Assembly (NCBI GenBank): GCA_030762935.1
Contig: CM060883.1
Location: 49,913,001 to 49,977,000, forward strand
Reading direction: 5' to 3'
DNA: 64,000 nt
Origin: Hymenopus coronatus
Lineage: Eukaryota > Arthropoda > Insecta > Mantodea > Hymenopodidae
A model generated the notes under the pieces. It was not told the DNA's origin. It saw only the letters and a list, made by a program, of their open reading frames with translations, and made no database searches. Below are positions 46,553 to 59,845 of the stretch, one piece after another. How positions within the stretch are numbered: the stretch's first letter is position 1; every line of letters begins with the position of its first letter. The translations under genes were made by a program, and so were the position numbers.

Positions 46553-47639
46553 AAAGTTTCAAATGATTCGGTAGAACAAGTACTATATGACCAGGTATAT
46601 GGGTTTTCCTATAATACTGTGGCTTATATTTCCAGCACTCTACCGCACTATTTATAACTTTTGTTTTAATCAACTAAATGTATACATTAAGCTTATTAAA
46701 GTAATTATTTTTAAATGTTATTAGTTTGGAATTTTTAATTTCTCTTCTCCCTTTCTCCTTACTGCCAGTTACCTTATATTAGGAAAGGAAATTAAAAATT
46801 AATTAATGCAATATTTTATGCTGCTTCGTTAAAATAAATATTAGAGATGCCATGTCAATGATGTCATTTCTTCAGTTTAGTAGTATATTGAAGCATAATT
46901 AATTAGAAATATTTTCTGCTAATATCCCTTGTTGCAGAGTGCTATCAAAAATTGCATTCTCAATAAATTGGTTAATAGTTTGATGACACTAACAAAACTA
47001 ATAGTAATGCAGGTTTATGATGTACATTTTTGATCATTGTGAGGTATTAAACAAAAACCACTGTGCAAGAACAAAATAGTGGTTTAGTATGGCTGAGATT
47101 AGGTGCCTACAAATTTGATGGCATTGGAGTGAGAATATAGGGTGGTGAAGGGGAAGCATATTATGGAAGAGTATGTAGGTGGTAAACTGAGGGCAGCCAA
47201 AGCTGTGTTCGACATTACCTGCCCTTTCTAGGTAATTAACCACAGATGGGAATATTTGGGTTACGAGGTTGCCGGTGAGAATGAGGTTGTGGGGAGAAAC
47301 AGAATTAATAAGCAAACAATATATGCCACCCTTAGCCACCAAAGTAGGAAAAGTCTGCCCAATAGCCTCTTTGTCTTATCACTGCCATTGTTGAAGCTGC
47401 GGCTGCTGGTTTAGCTTAAAGCCCACCGAAGCCGAAGGTTTGTGCAATTTCTAGGTAGGACGTAAGGGTGAACACTGGGGGGAAAGTAGTAGAAAATTGA
47501 ATATTTGGCATTTAACTCAACAGGTTAGACTCTATAGAGACTACTTCTTGTACAAATGCTTCCTATTTGGATGAATATAGAACATATAACTTAAAAAACC
47601 CTTACCCAAGGTCATGACAGTGCTTATACAAATTTCTTA
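46553..47639. other. 3' flank of the odorant receptor gene
   Basis: A possible AATAAA polyadenylation signal lies at 46833-46838, about 280 bp after the stop. Open frames here (for example 47034-47342, -) match no family I know. Confidence 0.35.
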
Positions 47640-47758
47640 AGAAGTCATGGCTTTCACTATATCTCTGTAATAAATTATTGTAAAAATGTTTATTCTTCTG
47701 TCTGCTTCATACTAATCGAGATAAAATTAGCAGAAATGGTCTTATTACTGGCTTTCTT
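47640..47758 (-). repeat. Repeat A, copy 19 (3' fragment, -)
   Basis: About 120 bp of the tail-side end in inverse orientation. Confidence 0.7.
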
Positions 47759-47959
47759 TATTTATTGTTTGTTCTATGCAAATAGCATGGCATTTCAAAG
47801 CCATCGCTAGTGACATACTCTTTAAAGATCTGGCTCGCTTAATGGTTGTAGGTTTCAATGTATGCCTACACATCAAAAGTTCACTTGTTTTTTCAACACC
47901 ATGGAAGGAACAGCTCATTTAGTCTAAGATCTTCAGATGTTTGTTTCTGAGAGCTATTT

Positions 47960-48125
47960 ATTTATATAAGGAAGCTTTTTAACTGCTCTGGTTGTTAGTA
48001 CCTCATTCTATACTGGGTGTAAAAGACCACATAGGTTTGCTTAGAGGCCTCTTTATCAGGTTTGAGGTTCTTTTAAGTGCAATAAATCTACGACACAGGA
48101 CCACCGAATTTACTTTCCTATGGAA
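47960..48125 (-). mobile_element. SINE family alpha fragment (-)
   Basis: Diverged 3' half of family alpha: TTCTATACTGGGTGTAAAAG, then GAGGTTCTTTTAAGTGCAAT. Confidence 0.65.
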
Positions 48126-48277
48126 TGTGAAAAAAAAATCTACCTCGACCCAGATGTGTAACGGGGCAAGTTCCAACAGTGTTTCCCTAGTGCAATACGG
48201 ATTCTTCTCATACTCCTGTAATAGCTATGCAAAACACACTTTACAACTTGCTAAGTACATTTTTACACTGCAATAAT

Positions 48278-48590
48278 TCAACTCTTGTTCCCATGTATTG
48301 CCAAACAGGCTTCTACGGTACAAAGACTGTAAGCTTTGGCAACTAAATATGCTAAATGGTCTTTCCAAGTCAGTTTCTTGTTGGAAAAGAGAATAAGGTA
48401 TCTTATTTGGGATGTATATGGTATAGTTTTACCAGATAGAGTAGGTTTCTTTAAGGTCCCAGTATTCCTCATTCCTGTAGTTAAGAACACACTGTTTGCG
48501 ACTTCTGGAATCATTCATCGATCACCTGATCATTCTAAATTATCCTCAAATGAAATATTTGAGAAAAAATGATTAAAACATCTACAGCTA
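48278..48590 (-). pseudogene. Jockey/I-like LINE fragment (after the reverse transcriptase core)
   Basis: Encodes KTIPYTSQIRYLILFSNKKL, then TWKDHLAYLVAKAYSLC. This matches the segment after the reverse transcriptase core in Jockey/I LINEs (IP....I.YLG..LD.KLTW..H). No other LINE parts are nearby, so it is a small remnant. Confidence 0.65.
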
Positions 48591-49777
48591 ATATGAAAAT
48601 TCAGACCTTACAGTTATAAAAAAAACCAGTTTTATGTGGTCATTGTAGCTAACCTATGATACAACATGTGCATACGCGCATCCCCCCACACATACCAAAG
48701 ATTGTGCTAATCGTATATCTACACTCAGAGTAGGAAGTGAATAAATGCAAATAATTTAATATTTAGTAGAGAACAATGTATATAACACATAAGTGTACCT
48801 CATTTTGTCCACATACTGTGAGCATTGTCATCAATGAAGCACAAGTTTCAGGCTCTAATGTGTTTAGAACAGACCTGACTTATAACCCTTGTGTTTACAT
48901 GTTTTACACTACCTATAGTCAGGCAGGCCAAAGCACAGAGGGTATAGGAAGGTCAACTGTGTGATCTGTTACCTAAACAAACAAGTGTCTGAGATGGGGA
49001 ATAATAGACATCATAAAAACATTGTGAACTTTTGATTATGACCATAACTTTAGAAAATAGTGAAAAAAACTTCAAATGCTGGATAATTACATTATCCTCA
49101 AATGCGTATATGAATATTTGCACTTATTTACCTCCCATGCTGTACAAGAGGAAATAAATAAACAAACAACTCAAGAGTAGTAATTTATAAATTATTAGAA
49201 TACTATACAATGCACAATATACTATACTATACAATATTCCACACAATGCAAACACTTAATCAATATTTAACGTGAAACATATTCCTTGAAGATTAAGCCA
49301 GCTTTCATGCTTTCTTATGTTAACTTCAGCTTCAAAAACGAAGTCACGTCTGCTGGAGGTCACATATACAGGAACACTGAGTGCACTCTGCAATCATTTA
49401 CACATTATTTATGAAACAGTTGTATGTAATAGAGTTAATTTTACAACATTAGTTACAAAAAGCAAACTCTGCATCTAGAGAAAGCCAAGCATTTAGAGTA
49501 CCTGCAAATTGTTGATTTGTTTTGCAAGAATGAGATCCTACTGAGCTAGAGGGGGCAGAAAGTCTGGATAATAGACAAAATTTGTGCAGCATCACAAGAT
49601 GTTTCAAACACAACCCTAACTCCCACCCTTTACCAATGTTGCTTTCACTTTTGTTATATGCAGGTAAAATAATCATATATTCAGAAATTGGGTCTGCATG
49701 CTCTAGGATGATAGATGCAAAAGTCCTTTCTACCTAGAGTAAATGCTCAAAGTTTTCAGCACTAAAAAATTAAAAAT
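48591..49777. other. Intergenic sequence, no recognisable feature
   Basis: AT-rich. An open frame on - (49449-49676) has no family resemblance. Confidence 0.45.
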
Positions 49778-50918
49778 CTGATGTGTTCCATTCTCATGAC
49801 TTTCTCTACATCTCAGTAACAAATTATTGTTAGAAAGCTTATTCTTCTATCTACTTTATGCTAATCGAGAAAAACATTAGCAGAAACTGTTTTATAACTT
49901 AGTTCCTTATAAGTAGGAGGGAAATAAGGGAATACACTCTAAACGACAGTCAAATATTTTAAAATGTGGTTGCTATGGGCTTGAAATCAGTTTCTTTGCA
50001 AGGCCAGGAGTTGACAAGTTCCTGTATGAGAAAAGTTTAAGTATTTTAAAATTGAAACCAAAAATAAGGAATATCTTAAAAATGGTCAACTCCATGAAAA
50101 AAATGTATATGACATAAATTTTATATTTTAAGTAGATCTTCATCTTTTAAGTACTATGCTTTTGTGCATCTCTTATGGTTTACCAGTTATGCAAAATTCA
50201 TAAAAGTTCATCCAGAATAAAGAGGCCTTTGGAGGCTATTCCCAGAAAATTCAAAAATGAAATGAAATGGTGTTTTATTTACGGATGCTCTTTAACTGCT
50301 GTGGTCCTCAGCGTCCCATTCTATATTGGGCATGAAAGACTGCTTAATTTTGCTCAGAGGTCTCTCTAACAGGCTTGAGGTTCTTTTACGTGCCATAAAT
50401 CTACGACACTGGACCCACGGCTTTACTTCCCTTCCGAAGGAAGCCATGCTAAGGATTTTTACACCCGAAAAAATCCATCATCCTCCGCCGGGTTTGAACC
50501 CGTGACCTTGGGTATATGAAGTTAGCATGGTAACCATAACACCACGGAGGGCGACCCAGAAAATTCAAGATATACATTTTATTTGTCATATAAAAATCTT
50601 AAATATAGGAAATTTTAATCAGAATTGTTAGAGCCATTTTTTCCAAATAAAGGGTAGCTGGGGGAGGGGGTATTTTCTTGAAAATCTTCTTGTCACATCC
50701 TTGGAAGACACAGAACTTAAATATCAGGTTTAGTATTTAATAGATTTTTCGTTTTTGAGCCCCACACCCCCACATGAACATTTTTCTAAAAATGCTTTTT
50801 TTTGATTCAGGGCATTCCAAAACATGTATTTCCAGTGAAATTTTGGAATCAAATTTTTGGCTGCAGTACACCACCTTCTCTATACGCCATGTGCATAGTA
50901 CATGTAGAGAAAGTAAAA
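49778..50918 (-). repeat. Repeat A, copy 20 (-), with nested SINE
   Basis: Full-length copy in inverse orientation, flanked on both sides by an ATTTTTA-like sequence and interrupted by the SINE at 50255-50554. Confidence 0.86.
50255..50554 (-). mobile_element. tRNA-derived SINE, family alpha (-)
   Basis: Flanked by an exact 14-bp duplication CCCAGAAAATTCAA (50241-50254 and 50555-50568). Complete from head to tail on the - strand. Confidence 0.92.
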
Positions 50919-51562
50919 ATGCAACTCATTCCTATTTTCTTATCAGTTTTAAAAATTTGCACTTACTTTAATGCTTTAATCTTGATATGCAGCTAGCAGT
51001 GTTCTTGAATTGTAATTAACATCAGGCCCCCAAGCTTCAACTCTTGGGAGTTTTCCTGGAGTCTGCAGAATTTAGACTTGTGGCTGCTCACAATGTATCT
51101 CAAGGGCCTATGATGCAGTGGCAAACTCTCCTATATAGCACATACACTGCCGGTGTACTAAACTTAAGTGTGTTCAAAACGACTCTTAATAAACATGCAA
51201 AATAAACAGAATGTTTTGTATGTCATTTCAACTAAATACAAAATGATCACAAATTTGTGTGGTTAAATTTTCCTTTCATATATATGCGGTGATGTGCGCG
51301 TGTACATCTACCTCACTGCAAGTTAAAATGATAACCATGCTCTCAGCATTCTCCGCTAGCTAGGCAATGGTGTGCGCGTGCATCTACTCCACCACAAGTT
51401 GAAGTGATAGACACTCACTCCCACTTCTCCATTAGAGAGGTGAGGGGGGGAGGAAGCTTAAGATGCCAGCCATTAGCTGTAGAAATGCACAGCTAAATTT
51501 TGCGATTGACAATCGTTTTTACTCTGTACTAGTGTTGTTTTGCTTGTAAGTTTTTTGTGAAA
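50919..51562. other. 5' flank of the decayed hAT element
   Basis: Contains an imperfect direct repeat built on GTGTGCGCGTG...CATCTAC (about 51290 and 51370). May be the hAT leader. Confidence 0.35.
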
Positions 51563-53752
51563 ATGACCGATGTAAGTGTTACTGAAGCTAGTGGTCCTTG
51601 TGACTGTGTAGTATAACATGTGTTAAAGACTGGATTTCAGAATTTTGAATTTTCTGAAAAACTTAAAATAAAGGAAAAAAAAAAAAAAAAACAAAAAAAA
51701 AAACAGCAAGCCCACACCCAAACTACCAAGTCCGATTGTAACATTTCAAGACAGAAAACGAGAGTATAACAGACATTACTGCATTAGCAATTATTCTAGG
51801 TACAAATGGTTAACTGGTTGCCCCAAATTATACAAACTCTATTGTTGGCCGTCTTCTTTTTAGTAACGACAAAAGCAGTACCACATGGTCACATGTAGGA
51901 TTCAACAATATAGTTTCTCTAACAGGTTCATTAAGTAAGCATGAAAAAACAAAATATCACATTATTTTCTGCATTCACTCTTTTTAATTTTGGCAATATG
52001 CGAGTAGACCTGCAACTAAATGCTCAGAAATCATTACAAATTTCAAAGCATAATGAAATGGTTACAAAGAACTGAGAACTATTGAGTAGACTCATTGATG
52101 TTCATCACTTAGGGAACCAAGAATTAGCTTTTAGAGGACACGAGGAGTCAGAAAGTTTCATAAGTAGAGGCAATTACGCAGAAACACTGGATTTACTCAG
52201 TACATATGATCAACTTTTAAATGATCGTTTAAAAAAATGCTAGTTTTCTGAGGCACTTTGTCATCCATTCATAATATTTAATCGAAGCTGATAGGAGTGT
52301 TTTGATTAACGGTATAACAAAAGAACTTGCATCCGCTAATTTTTTGGCTATTCTTCTAGATGTTGTCTCAGACATAGTGAACAAATCCCAACTCTACCAT
52401 TTTACGCAATGTGGACAAATCAGGGAAAGTTAAAGAAAGGTTCATGGGCTTTACAGACGTCAGTGCTGATAGATCTGCTGAGACACTTTACAACCATATA
52501 CCTACAACAGTTAAAGAATTTAATATTTATAAGAAACTTGTCTCGCTCAGATATATGATGGTGCGGCCAAAATGTCTGGTCAATTAAGTGGTCTGCAATC
52601 TAAAGTAAAAGTGGCATTTTTACATGGGCATTATTTGTTCACAGTTACTGTCATATCCTGAATTTGGTTCTGCAACAGGCAGAATGTATTGCAATATGTA
52701 TTGATAATTGCACTTTTTTTTTTTTTTAAAATTCTATCAGGGCATTCTAATTTCTTTTCTCATTCCACTAAAACAACGGAAACTTTGCCTGCTTTAATGA
52801 ATAAAAAGTTACCAAAAGCGGCTCCAACACGCTGGAACTTCAATTCACACCTTGTCAACACTGTATAAGAGCAATGAGATAACCTGATTTTATTCCTTGA
52901 ATTCATGACAGAACCAGAAAACAATGTTGATTGGGAACCTGAGACATTGGTTAATGCACAAGGTTTTCTTTAGTTTTTGGCGATTAGGTACTCTCTTTCT
53001 CCTCAAAATGTTTTCGGCAATATTTGCTCAATATTGCATATTGCCATGCAAAGGTAATCCAGAGAAAAACACTTTAGAAGAGAAGGGTTCCAAAATATTT
53101 GGCGAAGCATTTCTACTGAAATGCACAAAAGAACAGGAAGAACAATGAACCAAGTGAAGTTGCTGTAGTCATGAAGGATATTCTATGAAATTTTGGATAA
53201 TAAGCTCTATCAAATACAAAATAGGTTTTCAGACTACAAAAGTTTTCATTTCTTTGCTCTTCTTGATTCCTCAAAATTCAAGAATTACAGAACGTATTTT
53301 CCTGATCACTATTGCTCAAAATTGTTGGATACCTATGGCTCAAATTTTGATTCGGTATGTCGGAAAAATGAACTTAGTGTTATGTACTCTTCTGAAGCTT
53401 TTGAAGGAAAGTCAGTAGGTGAAATAGTGAAAATGATGAACCAAAAAGATCTGGTGTAGGCTATGCCTGAAGTTTACAAATTAGCTTGTCTAATTCTAAC
53501 TGTACCAGCAACTGCAGCTTCTGTTGAACGTCATTTTCCACTTTAAATCGAGTAAAATGTCACTGTAGATCTACAGTGGGCCAAGAAAGATTATCAACTC
53601 TATCAATGATGTCCATAGCAAAGCAGTTACTTTATATGCTTCGGTTGGATGTTGATGAAAATTTCACGGAAGCTGTTATGGAACTATTTCTGAGGAAATC
53701 TCGTCAGTTGGAGCTAACATTCCAGTCAACTTGCAAGTACTACTACTAAAAT
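51563..53752 (+). pseudogene. hAT transposase of the TTF-zinc-finger/DUF4371 (ZMYM1-like) type, heavily decayed
   Basis: From an ATG at 51563 (MTDVSVTEASGPCDC), pieces in all three frames align in order with ZMYM1-like hAT proteins. These are the zinc-finger segment YKWLTGCPKLYKLYCWP (about 51800); the DUF4371 segment with AKHNEMVTKN and LAFRGH (about 52060-52140); the catalytic stretch ERFMGFTDVSADRSAETLYN (about 52440); and the C-terminal PEVYKLACLILTVPATAASV followed by ERHF (about 53465-53545), the dimerisation motif. Dozens of stops and frameshifts make this one of the older insertions. Terminal repeats were not identified. Confidence 0.75.
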
Positions 53753-54984
53753 AAACAATAATTATTTATGTATACAGGTATCCCTGGCATTATGAATTTC
53801 ATGAATCATCATGTAACACAAAAAACACATTAAGTGAATGCGATAATGATATGAGCTATTTCAAGGTAAACATGAAAATAAAATAGTTTTAAACAGATGC
53901 ATCTATTTATATCATTTGTACAATGTTAAAATCAGCATTTTTTTTAAAAATTGCTTTAAGCGAAAACGTGAAAAGTGAGATTGTGTTTAACTAGGGATAA
54001 CTATATTTTATAGACTAAGAAAAACGATGACAAAGGGAGCGGTGTACCTAAATTACTGACCACGAAACGCCACTGCTATGATGCTTTTTGCCTTGATTGA
54101 CATCAGAGACCCACATTCACTTCTGACTAGCACTGTTTTGGAAATTCTGAACTTTGAAGTTAGATTTTTTGCACAAATTTTACTTATTACTGTCAGGATG
54201 AACAAGTCTGTGTCACTGGGTGTATGCTTAGACTTAAATAGCAGTACTGCAACTTTTTATGCAAACATTTCAGTTATTTTACAGTCTCTTTAAACAACAA
54301 GCCCTTTTTCCGCTAGGATTATTATGCTCTTTGAAAGCACCATTGAGAATACATGAAGATTAAACCCTTCTAAGCAATTTGCATATAGGTACTTTAATTA
54401 GATGTTATATATCTCTAAGATTTTCATTTTCTTATGTTTTACCTTTAAAACAGTGAAAATTCATGCGATTGCTGGCTGATTCTGTCATTTGTGTATAATT
54501 TGTATGGATTCCTGATTATATGGAAGTATCAGGAAATGAGAAAATTGAATTACTGCTGCTATCAAACTGCCCATATAACTATTCCTGGAATAGTGTTAGT
54601 CTCTTACAATGTTCCATTATTTCAAATATATATGTATTAACACATAACAAAAATAAAGTCGTGAAGTCAAAATCCCCACTTCTCCCAGGATTATATTCTT
54701 ATTGTGTCTGTTGTTTGGAGGGGATTGCATTGCATATATGTAAATACAGTAAAACAATTGCAGTTTTACCCATAACCACATTTTAAACAGTGAGCTCTCT
54801 ACTCTTTCACTTAATGTGTACTTTAAACCGTAATATATTTTATTTGTGGCTTGGGGCATTCATTATGCAGTTTTAGTAGAATCTCAGGACCTGAGCTTTT
54901 ATTTACTTTCTATAGTTTGCTATTTTTGCAGTTGTTTTCTTCCCCATTTCTATTCTTCTCCAAATTGTTAATATTCACTGTTAG
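53753..54984. other. Intergenic sequence, no recognisable feature
   Basis: AT-rich. Nothing identified. Confidence 0.45.
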
Positions 54985-55987
54985 TATTAATTTTAATTGC
55001 TTTTTCACACAAGCTGTGGTAGGACAGAGGTTAGTATTTATAAATTTTGCTTTGATGCCTTGAGTTCCAATTTAGATGTCTAATGAGTTATTTTTATCCT
55101 GTAGCTTTCTCTGGGTAGGTACTAATCATAATCACTGTTTTACACTCCATATTACCAGAAACATGACAGTTTGTCACCATTTACTAGTATATTTTAAAAC
55201 TATTTTTTTTTCAGTGTATGATTGTCAGGTCTTGATGTATTAGAATTTTCTAAATTCTGTCTCTGGCCTATTAGAGTGGTTGTTGAGATGTAAAACTTAA
55301 GGTATGATTTGTAATACTTTAGACTGATATTTCAGAGGAATAACTTGTGACCACAATGCTATCTTAGCAGTTATCAATCATTGGATTGATATGGAGTAAT
55401 AGAATCACAACTAAATCATACAGATGTTTCTGATTTTTTGTTTAAAGTCAATATAATATCTTAAATTTATAAAGTAGGTGTCATGCTATCAGCCACTTTA
55501 CAACTGTGGAACTCTCAATACTTTGAGTACTTAGCTCTAGTAATGTTTGAATTTCTGAAGTTTCTATTATCCTCATTGACTATTATTCAGCACACATTTG
55601 GATCATTTTTTTTATTAATAGCATTGGTTTATATTGCAATTTATTAATTTATGCATATCACATTTCACTTTAATCTGTAGCCAACAGAAGATTCTTCTTT
55701 GAGAGAGACTGGAGGTTGTCAAGAAGGCTCCGGAATATACTATATCATTAATATTCATCAATTTAATTGTTTTTTCACACAAGCTGTGTGTATACCCCCA
55801 CCGCTGAATCCTTGCACTTGACAGCTTGTGTGATTTTACAAAAGGTTGGCTAAGCTGTCTTGCCAACTAGTAAATAACAGCTGATTAAAAATGTCTCTAT
55901 TGTGTGTAAAGACGAATATAAACAGTGTACATGAATGCCGATGAATAATGAAACTAATTTGTTATTATTGATGTTAATTTAAAATAA

Positions 55988-56215
55988 CAGTGACACTAAA
56001 ATGTATGTAGCATAAATTGCATATTTACTACAATTTACTACAATAGAGAATAAATTAATGCAAAATAGCTTCTTACCATGAGAGAAAGGTATAACAAAGT
56101 GATTTTCACCAGTTTGGAATTTTAATGGCTCAATTCCACCCAAGTCTCCATCATCATTCTCGGAAGCATTCTCGTCATTGTCATCAAAATTGTCATTGCC
56201 ACCAAGACATATCAT
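55988..56215 (-). other. Acidic open frame with a splice-donor-like end, unassigned
   Basis: On the - strand it encodes GGNDNFDDNDENASENDDGD, then LGGIEPLKFQTGENHFVIPF, and meets GTAAGA at about 56084, a plausible donor. The composition is protein-like, but there is no acceptor I trust and no family match. It might be an exon of an unrelated - strand gene or part of a transposon. Confidence 0.3.
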
Positions 56216-56639
56216 TAGTGATTCACATTCACTATTGTTTCTACCTAATTCTTGTGATTTTCATATTATGTTGTGCACACGATTCACTTTCTTCTGCATG
56301 AAGTAGCATCCACCCTCGCCACACATTCCCGCTAAAGTCTATCCACCTCTATAATTGTGAAAGTCTTGTTATGTTCCCTCACAGACAAACACCAACAACA
56401 TTATCTACAATAACAAATATAAATAACAACGGATAATATGTAGCTTGCACAGAACAACTCAATGTACATGTTAGGAGTTCACAAACTGAGCACATGGTTA
56501 GAACGGTGAGCCAGATATTGCAACAGTGCGGCATCTAGATGAGTTTCCATTGACTGACCAACCGACCAAAATGCTGCTTTGAGATTAGTTCAGAAAGTCA
56601 AAAGGGTAAAGCTTTTCATCTGTTTTTTGCAGGTGTACC

Positions 56640-56805
56640 AATTTAACTCCCAACTGTCAAGTGCATGGACTCAGCAGTGAGGTTATAGGACAGGAGTTGG
56701 ATAGATAAAAGTCAGACCGAAAAATTCAATGCCATAGCCAAGATATGAACCACAGATCCCCCAGTCCCCAGCCGGCTGCTCTACCACTGAGCTAACAAGG
56801 CAACA
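56640..56805 (-). mobile_element. tRNA-derived SINE, family epsilon (-)
   Basis: On the - strand, TGCCTTGTTAGCTCAGTGGT (A box) and a degenerate B box GTGGTTCATATCT lead into a non-tRNA body. The target duplication is not resolved. Confidence 0.65.
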
Positions 56806-57025
56806 TGCCAGCACAGCATTAAATTTCTCAACTGACCCACATGTTTCCTGGTAAACCACAAGGTGATCTCAAATATTTTGAGATGACATACCTTAATGGC
56901 AACTTACAATGTTATAAGTACTTTAAGTCCCAGGATTCATAATATAGCCAACTATAATGGTCAATTAGTATTGATTTAATTGTTTTTTCACACAAGACGT
57001 GTGTAGGACAGGAGTTGGATTAATA

Positions 57026-59609
57026 TTCATGTTCCACCTATCAGGAATTGGATTAATATTCATGTTCATTTTACTGTCTTGGTTTTCTTGTTGTCACATA
57101 TCATTGATTATCACTTTTTTATTTTTCTCTGATACACATTAGACAAACAAGGTGTCTTGGAAATCTACTGCATTTATATTGATGTGCTGGTTTTGGCCCT
57201 AGAATCAGTTATCGAAAATTCCATATGGCTATCATCAACACCATTCTACCATCAAGAATAATTATGGTTTTCTCTCAATGTACATTATGGGTGGGTTTAT
57301 GTAGTGTCAAACCATAGCTGTATTTTTGATTTGGAGAAGATCTATACCCTTACTGAAGAGTATCCTCCATGTTGTCTATCCTCCATAAATGAGGTTTGAG
57401 ATTGCTTGTTCATCTTCCTTAGAGAGCTTATAAAGGATCAAGTATCCCAGGTACTTGTGGGCTTGGCTTACCTTCCTTTCATTCTGAAAATGCGGTACCT
57501 CAGAGCTCTGTAAACAATGTCATGCTGTTCAATGTTACCATCAATCCTGTAGTGAACTGTGTTACCCAAGTGTTTCTTATCCATTATTCATCATATTTTT
57601 TGCATTTTTCCGATGAAGCAATTCTTTTATGATTCACATTTGATTGAAATCTTGGTGTTCTTTTCATATATTCTACCTAAAACTTTAGTGTGATCTCTAC
57701 CAATATTTTTCCTCTTTTAGAACTGCATACTGAAGAGCTGACTGGACTGCGCTTCTAAATTTGCATTGTGCTAATTCACCCATAGCACGACTACAAGTGT
57801 TCTTACTATTCCACTTCTTGACTCTCAGCTTTACGTCACTTGAACATAATTTGCTACCATGGTGTAAAATTGGTATATGTGCCTTTGCAACTAATACTCT
57901 TCTAAGTTTGTATCCTGAAGCTCTGAACTAAATGTCCTGTTGCTGCGACAACATTAGCAGCTAGCTTGCTGGTAATGTTTCAACAGTAATTTTTAGTTGC
58001 TTTTTTGATAATCAAAGTAGGGCAAGCTCTTCCATCTGCAGCCTTCTGAGCTCACTTCCATTTGCTTCTTCAGCTGCTGGAATTCACACTACAACTGCTC
58101 AGATGTGAAATGAGCTCAGGCAGGTATTTCTAATGCTTTTAATGCAATTCCAGAACCTTAACTCGGCCTTGGGCTATATGGCAAAGAACATACATCAGTT
58201 ATACTTTAGTTGTCTGATTTGTGCTGCCATCTGACCTGGCTTTAGTCAACTATTAGGAATTTTAGGAGATTTCGTAATATTGGCTGCTCTCGGGTAGTTG
58301 TGCCATTTTCTTTGAAGGGGTGATCTGTTTGCTACGCTTGTGCTCTTAAATGTTAAACTGCTGCACTTTCCTCAATTTCTGTGAACTGAAGCTGAAATTC
58401 AGGATACAAATAAAGCTGTGGAAAATTCTGATTCCAAGGGAGAGTTTTTCGAACTTTGAATAAATGGAGTATAAGCAGCTTTACGCAATTGTTTTTCAAA
58501 CTCAGATTTGGTACTAGTTGTAAATTTCAAATAAAATATTAATACGGAAGTTATGACTATTTTCTTACTTGCTCAGAAATCCTTAAATACATACTTTTAG
58601 ATTGTCCCAATACTTTTTGGCAGATTTAATGGATGTACTGTAAATAATAACTCAAAGTAGGCATAAAAACCCTGAGTTTCTTGGCACTTGAACTACCGAA
58701 ATTCCCGGGCTTCAAAGTATTAACCTATTTAGTGAAATCATGATTGAAGCTTTATTGGTTGGGTTTAGATCTCCTTTTTTGTGAAGTGCTTGAATTTTAC
58801 CACCACACTTTTTAACATATTCAAGCTGTTTTAAAAGTTAGGTGACTGATAAGTGAAAATTGGCCAAAAATGAATTGGGCTTTTTCTTTTATTAAGTCTG
58901 TCTCTGTATTAACAATTATGTGTAAATCTCTTTGTTTTCTGAGTGAAGATGAGGGTTGTATTACAAATTATATAACCTTGAATGGAGGGCATGATAATGA
59001 ATTTGAGGTTTTCCCTCATATATTTCATGTTTGTCTCAAATTACTAGAAGAATGCTTATAAATTTGGTGCACATATGCCAATCCATTTCTAAGTTATGCA
59101 TTTTGCATAAAAATGGGTACTCTTTTCAGAATACAAAACAAGAATTTTAGGCCAATTAATGTGTACAAATTTTTTAGTGACTTTTTTAGTTAATAATATT
59201 TTAGACATTTTTTGGCATTTAATATGCTTTTTAAGATGAATTTTTATGTTTTCACAGTGAAACATCAGAATTTATCATTTCATTTCAAGTAAAGCTTGCT
59301 AAGTAAACAGCAGTTTTGCTACGTAAAAAATAGGTTAAAGGCAATGTTTTATGCCAACAAAATCTTTCAAGTTTGATAACTATGCACTTTTTTTGTAAAA
59401 TCTGAGACTCACAATTGAAAACAAATAGTTTTCTTAAATCAATTAATTTGAAAGCGTATTTCCTAGCAAAGATTAATCAATTCTGTTTCTCTCAGAATTA
59501 CCCATGAAATCAAGCCTCAGACTCTTTTTATTTGTTTTGTTTCTATGTTTTTTGTTTTTTTTTTTTAAAAAAGAAGCCCCTAAAGTTAAAAGTTTATGTT
59601 ATTACTTAC
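57026..59609. other. No recognisable feature
   Basis: About 2.6 kb without repeat A, SINE or convincing coding sequence. It should contain the last dynein intron and last coding exon(s) on the - strand unless these lie further left. A search by eye for the expected VY.TS.RRN.MG motif failed. Weak protein-like pieces on - near 57400-57560 could be LINE debris. Confidence 0.35.
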
Positions 59610-59756
59610 ATGTTTTTTTCCTTTTGAGATCTTCAATGGAGAAATGAAAATAATGGGGAACTCTTCTGAATCAATCTTGTTCTGTGGTTTTGCCAAGCAC
59701 TGGTGCTCAAAATTCCAGCTGGCACTTTCCAAGTAAAGTCCAACAATGTAACACCC
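59610..59756 (-). CDS. Dynein heavy chain, C-terminal exon
   Basis: A 147-nt exon (49 codons, phase 0 at both ends) on the - strand. Acceptor GTGATTTTCAG| at 59757, donor |GTAAGT at 59609. It encodes GCYIVGLYLESASWNFEHQC, then LAKPQNKIDSEEFPII, which matches the dynein heavy-chain C-terminal domain (GC(F/Y)(V/I).GLYLEGA.WD.E...L). It continues directly from the exon at 63748-63927. It is open and cleanly spliced, so the gene is probably functional. The last exon, ending the barrel domain, was not found. Confidence 0.85.
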
Positions 59757-59845
59757 CTGAAAATCACATAAATTAGATATCAATAATAGGTGAAGCATGT
59801 TTACAATTAGCATCAACAATAAATGACTTATATCTTATGTACTTT

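Larger units (their letters stand above)
54985..57025 (-). repeat. Cluster of a short dispersed repeat, 'CACAAGCTGTGTG' motif
   Basis: The motif TTAATTGTTTTTTCACACAA followed by GCTGTG/ACGTGTG and usually GTAGGACAG occurs at about 54990, 55765 and 56975. A related GGACAGGAGTTGG segment lies at about 56690. The one at 56640-56805 is attached to a tRNA-like head, so the others may be tails of the same SINE family. Confidence 0.5.

Noticed and set aside
47034..47342. 102-codon frame on -, ending LAQWFLFNTSQ, faintly like the dynein C-terminal VLQGVCL.LNT
   Set aside because: The upstream residues show no dynein similarity and no splice acceptor in the right phase was seen.
55615..55866. Minus-strand open frame with FLTTSSLSQRRI, superficially like the final dynein motif (VYTTS.RRNAMG)
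   Set aside because: The phase needed to follow the exon at 59610 (phase 0) meets a stop at once. There is no pyrimidine-rich acceptor, and the residues after RR do not match dynein.
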